5,185 nucleotides of DNA from Chromatiaceae bacterium (lineage in GTDB: Bacteria; Pseudomonadota; Gammaproteobacteria; Chromatiales; Chromatiaceae), in assembly GCA_016880695.1 (NCBI GenBank), contig JAEHCY010000086.1, positions 1 through 5,185 on the forward strand, in the 5' to 3' direction. Shown here piece after piece: positions 5,093-5,185 of this stretch. Below the pieces are notes generated by a model that was not told where the DNA came from, did not search any database, and worked only from the letters and a program-made list of their open reading frames with translations. A program made the position numbers and the translations under genes. Each line of letters starts with the position of its first letter. The stretch's first letter is position 1.

Positions 5093-5185
5093 CGGATCAA
5101 TTTGCCCATACCCTCGAGCAGGGTTGCTAATTCAGTAGGTGGTTCAAAGGCATCGAGGAAGTTCTTCACGTATAGCCCAAGCTCC
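5077..5185 (-). CDS. ubiT: UbiT, SCP2-domain ubiquinone biosynthesis accessory protein, C-terminal end (gene runs off the right edge)
   Basis: The minus strand gives 35 residues ending in TAA at 5079-5077. They begin ELGLYVKNFLDAFE and end KLIRRFGG. E. coli UbiT (YhbT) contains GDTELGLYVKNLMDAIE near its C-terminus, at the end of the SCP2 lipid-binding domain, so the match is specific despite its length. UbiT binds ubiquinone intermediates and is required with UbiU and UbiV for anaerobic synthesis. This version ends about 24 residues sooner after the ELGLYVKN block than the E. coli protein. It converges on ubiV with 21 bp between stops; in E. coli ubiT is divergent from ubiUV. The SCP2 core lies outside the window. 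Confidence 0.85.
   Translation of the reverse strand, partial: ELGLYVKNFLDAFEPPTELATLLEGMGKLIRRFGG

Noticed and set aside
1..5185. CRISPR arrays, tRNA or rRNA genes, insertion sequences, attachment sites
   Set aside because: No regularly spaced repeats, cloverleaf-like sequence, rRNA-like stretch, transposase motifs or flanking terminal repeats were seen on either strand.

Overview
The window is GC-rich proteobacterial chromosome. The best guess is a ubiquinone-using gammaproteobacterium able to live without oxygen. This is inferred from clear similarity to E. coli Fpr, YhcC, UbiU, UbiV and UbiT; no rRNA or other taxonomic marker is present. A Chromatiales-like host would fit the base composition and gene set, but that is a guess.

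Layout: (1) 1-778, minus strand: a tellurite-resistance-type pair, a complete TerD/TerE-family gene followed by the start of terB, which runs off the left edge. (2) 779-1138: a 360-bp divergent intergenic region with a candidate minus-strand sigma70-type promoter and a perfect 7-bp dyad where its transcript should start. (3) 1139-1882, plus: fpr, ferredoxin/flavodoxin-NADP+ reductase. (4) 1883-2165: a hairpin-rich intergenic region ending in a near-consensus FNR/Anr box (TTGAG-GCCG-ATCAA, 9 of 10 consensus positions) at class II distance from a plausible -10. (5) 2166-5055, plus: a tight operon yhcC (TIGR01212 radical SAM protein) - ubiU - ubiV. (6) 5077-5185, minus: the C-terminus of ubiT, convergent with ubiV.

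The core of the window is the oxygen-independent ubiquinone biosynthesis module UbiU-UbiV-UbiT. UbiU and UbiV are U32-family [4Fe-4S] proteins that together hydroxylate ubiquinone precursors without O2; UbiT is the SCP2-domain lipid-binding accessory protein. All four cluster cysteines are visible in UbiU and in UbiV. The FNR-type box predicts induction under oxygen limitation, which fits a pathway needed only when the O2-dependent hydroxylases cannot work. The radical SAM gene yhcC shares the predicted promoter, tying this poorly characterised protein to the anaerobic quinone module. Fpr, just upstream under its own control, belongs to the flavodoxin-reducing system that can feed electrons to radical SAM enzymes.

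The main anomaly is a single-base deletion in ubiU near position 3905. It splits an otherwise perfect 331-codon gene into a 283-residue truncated product and an out-of-frame C-terminal third domain segment. It is either a sequencing or assembly error or a real lesion in the anaerobic ubiquinone pathway.
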